Shown piece by piece: positions 5,458 through 6,209 of a DNA stretch of 6,209 nt. This stretch comes from Acidobacteriaceae bacterium (GTDB taxonomy: Bacteria > Acidobacteriota > Terriglobia > Terriglobales > Acidobacteriaceae): the NCBI GenBank assembly GCA_003165855.1, contig PMXH01000205.1, positions 299-6,507 of the forward strand, given 5' to 3'. The position numbers were made by a program, and so were the translations under genes. Position 1 is the first letter of the stretch. The number at the start of each line of letters is the position of its first letter. The notes below the pieces were generated by a model that did not search any database, was not told the origin of the DNA, and saw only the letters and a program-made list of their open reading frames with translations.

Positions 5458-6209
5458 ATGGCATCGCCCGGCATCTCGGCAATCACTGTTTCCCTGGAAG
5501 GTCATTCCGGCAGCGGCAAAATAGCTACGCCCGCTTTGCTCGCCGCCATGCTCCGCGCCGCGGATAAAATCAGCGATCTGATTTTTTCTCCCGGTCGCCC
5601 GCCCCAGGTTCAGGTCTACGGCCAGCTCATTCCGGTACAAGTCCCGGGACTGGCAACTCTTACCGCCGATGACACCCGCCACATCGCCGCCGATCTCATT
5701 GGCGACAACAAACAGGCGGTCGCCACCCTGCGCGAAGCCGGATCCTGCGACATTTCCTACGGTCTGGCCGGCGTCGCCCGCTTTCGCGTCAATATTTTCA
5801 TCCAGCGCGGCAGCTGCGCCGTCGTCATGCGCGTCATCTCCACCGCCATCCCTGATTTGGCTACTCTCCGCTTACCCGCCCATCTCGCCGATGTCGCCAA
5901 GCTTCGCGACGGCATCGTCCTCGTCACCGGCCCCGCCGGATCGGGCAAGTCCTCCACCCTGGCCGTGCTCCTCGACTGCATCAATCGCGAGAAGTACTAT
6001 CACATCATCACCATCGAAGATCCCATCGAGTTCCTGCATAGCCACAAATGCTCCACCATCCACCAGCGCGAGCTGCATAGCGACACCCCCAGCTTCGCTC
6101 ACGCCCTGCGCTCCGCCCTGCGCCAAGCCCCCAAAGTCATCATGGTCGGCGAGATGCGCGACCGCGAAACCATCGAGATCGTCCTCGAGGCCGCCGAGAC
6201 CGGCCACCT
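5458..6209 (+). CDS. pilT: PilT-family type IV pilus retraction ATPase, 3' end cut by window edge
   Basis: 250 codons are open from the ATG at 5458 to the right edge; PilT proteins are usually 340-400 residues, so about two thirds are present. GAGG at 5449-5452 with a 5-nt spacer supports this start. PilT hexamers hydrolyse ATP at the inner-membrane base of type IV pili to pull the pilus back. Seen in order: an N-terminal PAS-like domain with ISDLIFSPGRPPQVQVYGQL (38-57), where PilT normally has ASDLHL; Walker A GPAGSGKS (158-165, Lys164); Asp box ITIEDPIE (185-192); HQREL.SDT.SF (202-213); Walker B VIMVGEMRD (227-235, Glu232); and the start of AAETGHL. The His box and C-terminal AIRNLIRE-type motif lie beyond the window. 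PilT is favoured over PilB by its short N-terminus and GEMRD context. The changed N-terminal motif suggests a paralogue, so the symbol is a family label. Confidence 0.9.
   Translation, partial: MASPGISAITVSLEGHSGSGKIATPALLAAMLRAADKISDLIFSPGRPPQVQVYGQLIPVQVPGLATLTADDTRHIAADLIGDNKQAVATLREAGSCDISYGLAGVARFRVNIFIQRGSCAVVMRVISTAIPDLATLRLPAHLADVAKLRDGIVLVTGPAGSGKSSTLAVLLDCINREKYYHIITIEDPIEFLHSHKCSTIHQRELHSDTPSFAHALRSALRQAPKVIMVGEMRDRETIEIVLEAAETGH

Noticed and set aside
5500..5523. Second Walker A in the PilT N-terminus (GHSGSGKI, residues 15-22)
   Set aside because: Lys is followed by Ile, not Ser or Thr, and no strand or Walker B accompanies it. The true P-loop is at residues 158-165.

Overview
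The window looks like chromosomal DNA of a GC-rich, Gram-negative-type bacterium. Acidobacteriota is my best guess. The reasons are an intergenic repeat of the 'CATCCTGAGC...GAAGGATCT' kind, an exported protein joining a carboxypeptidase-regulatory-like domain to TPRs, and a PilT-like ATPase with 'HQREL.SDT' wording. This placement rests on recalled patterns, not on a database search.

Layout: (1) Positions 1-1772, minus strand, hold most of an exported alpha/beta hydrolase of the CocE / X-Pro dipeptidyl-peptidase (S15) superfamily. It closely resembles alpha-amino acid ester hydrolases, and its C-terminus runs off the left edge. (2) A 149-bp divergent intergenic region carries a perfect TATAAT facing right. 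(3) Positions 1922-3869, plus strand, hold queD, queE and queC, three consecutive enzymes making the 7-deazaguanine preQ0, precursor of queuosine in tRNA. A tandem heptad repeat sits directly against the queE start codon, and a hairpin terminator follows queC. (4) Positions 3970-5142 encode a secreted or periplasmic protein with one beta-sandwich domain and about five TPR units. (5) Positions 5143-5457 are non-coding, with a structured repeat-like element and a strong Rho-independent terminator. (6) From 5458 to the right edge runs the N-terminal two thirds of a PilT-family type IV pilus retraction ATPase.

The three que genes clearly work together: QueD makes 6-carboxytetrahydropterin, QueE turns it into 7-carboxy-7-deazaguanine, and QueC turns that into preQ0. 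The upstream enzyme (GTP cyclohydrolase I, FolE) and downstream enzymes (QueF, Tgt, QueA, QueG/QueH) are not in the window. The hydrolase, TPR protein and PilT are separate units with no evident functional link to them.

I see no CRISPR array, tRNA, rRNA, transposase or phage gene, and no convincing new multi-gene system. The points most worth checking are the AEH-like active site, the CExxHGH motif of QueD, the heptad array at queE, the insertion in QueC and the nested stem-loop after the TPR gene.
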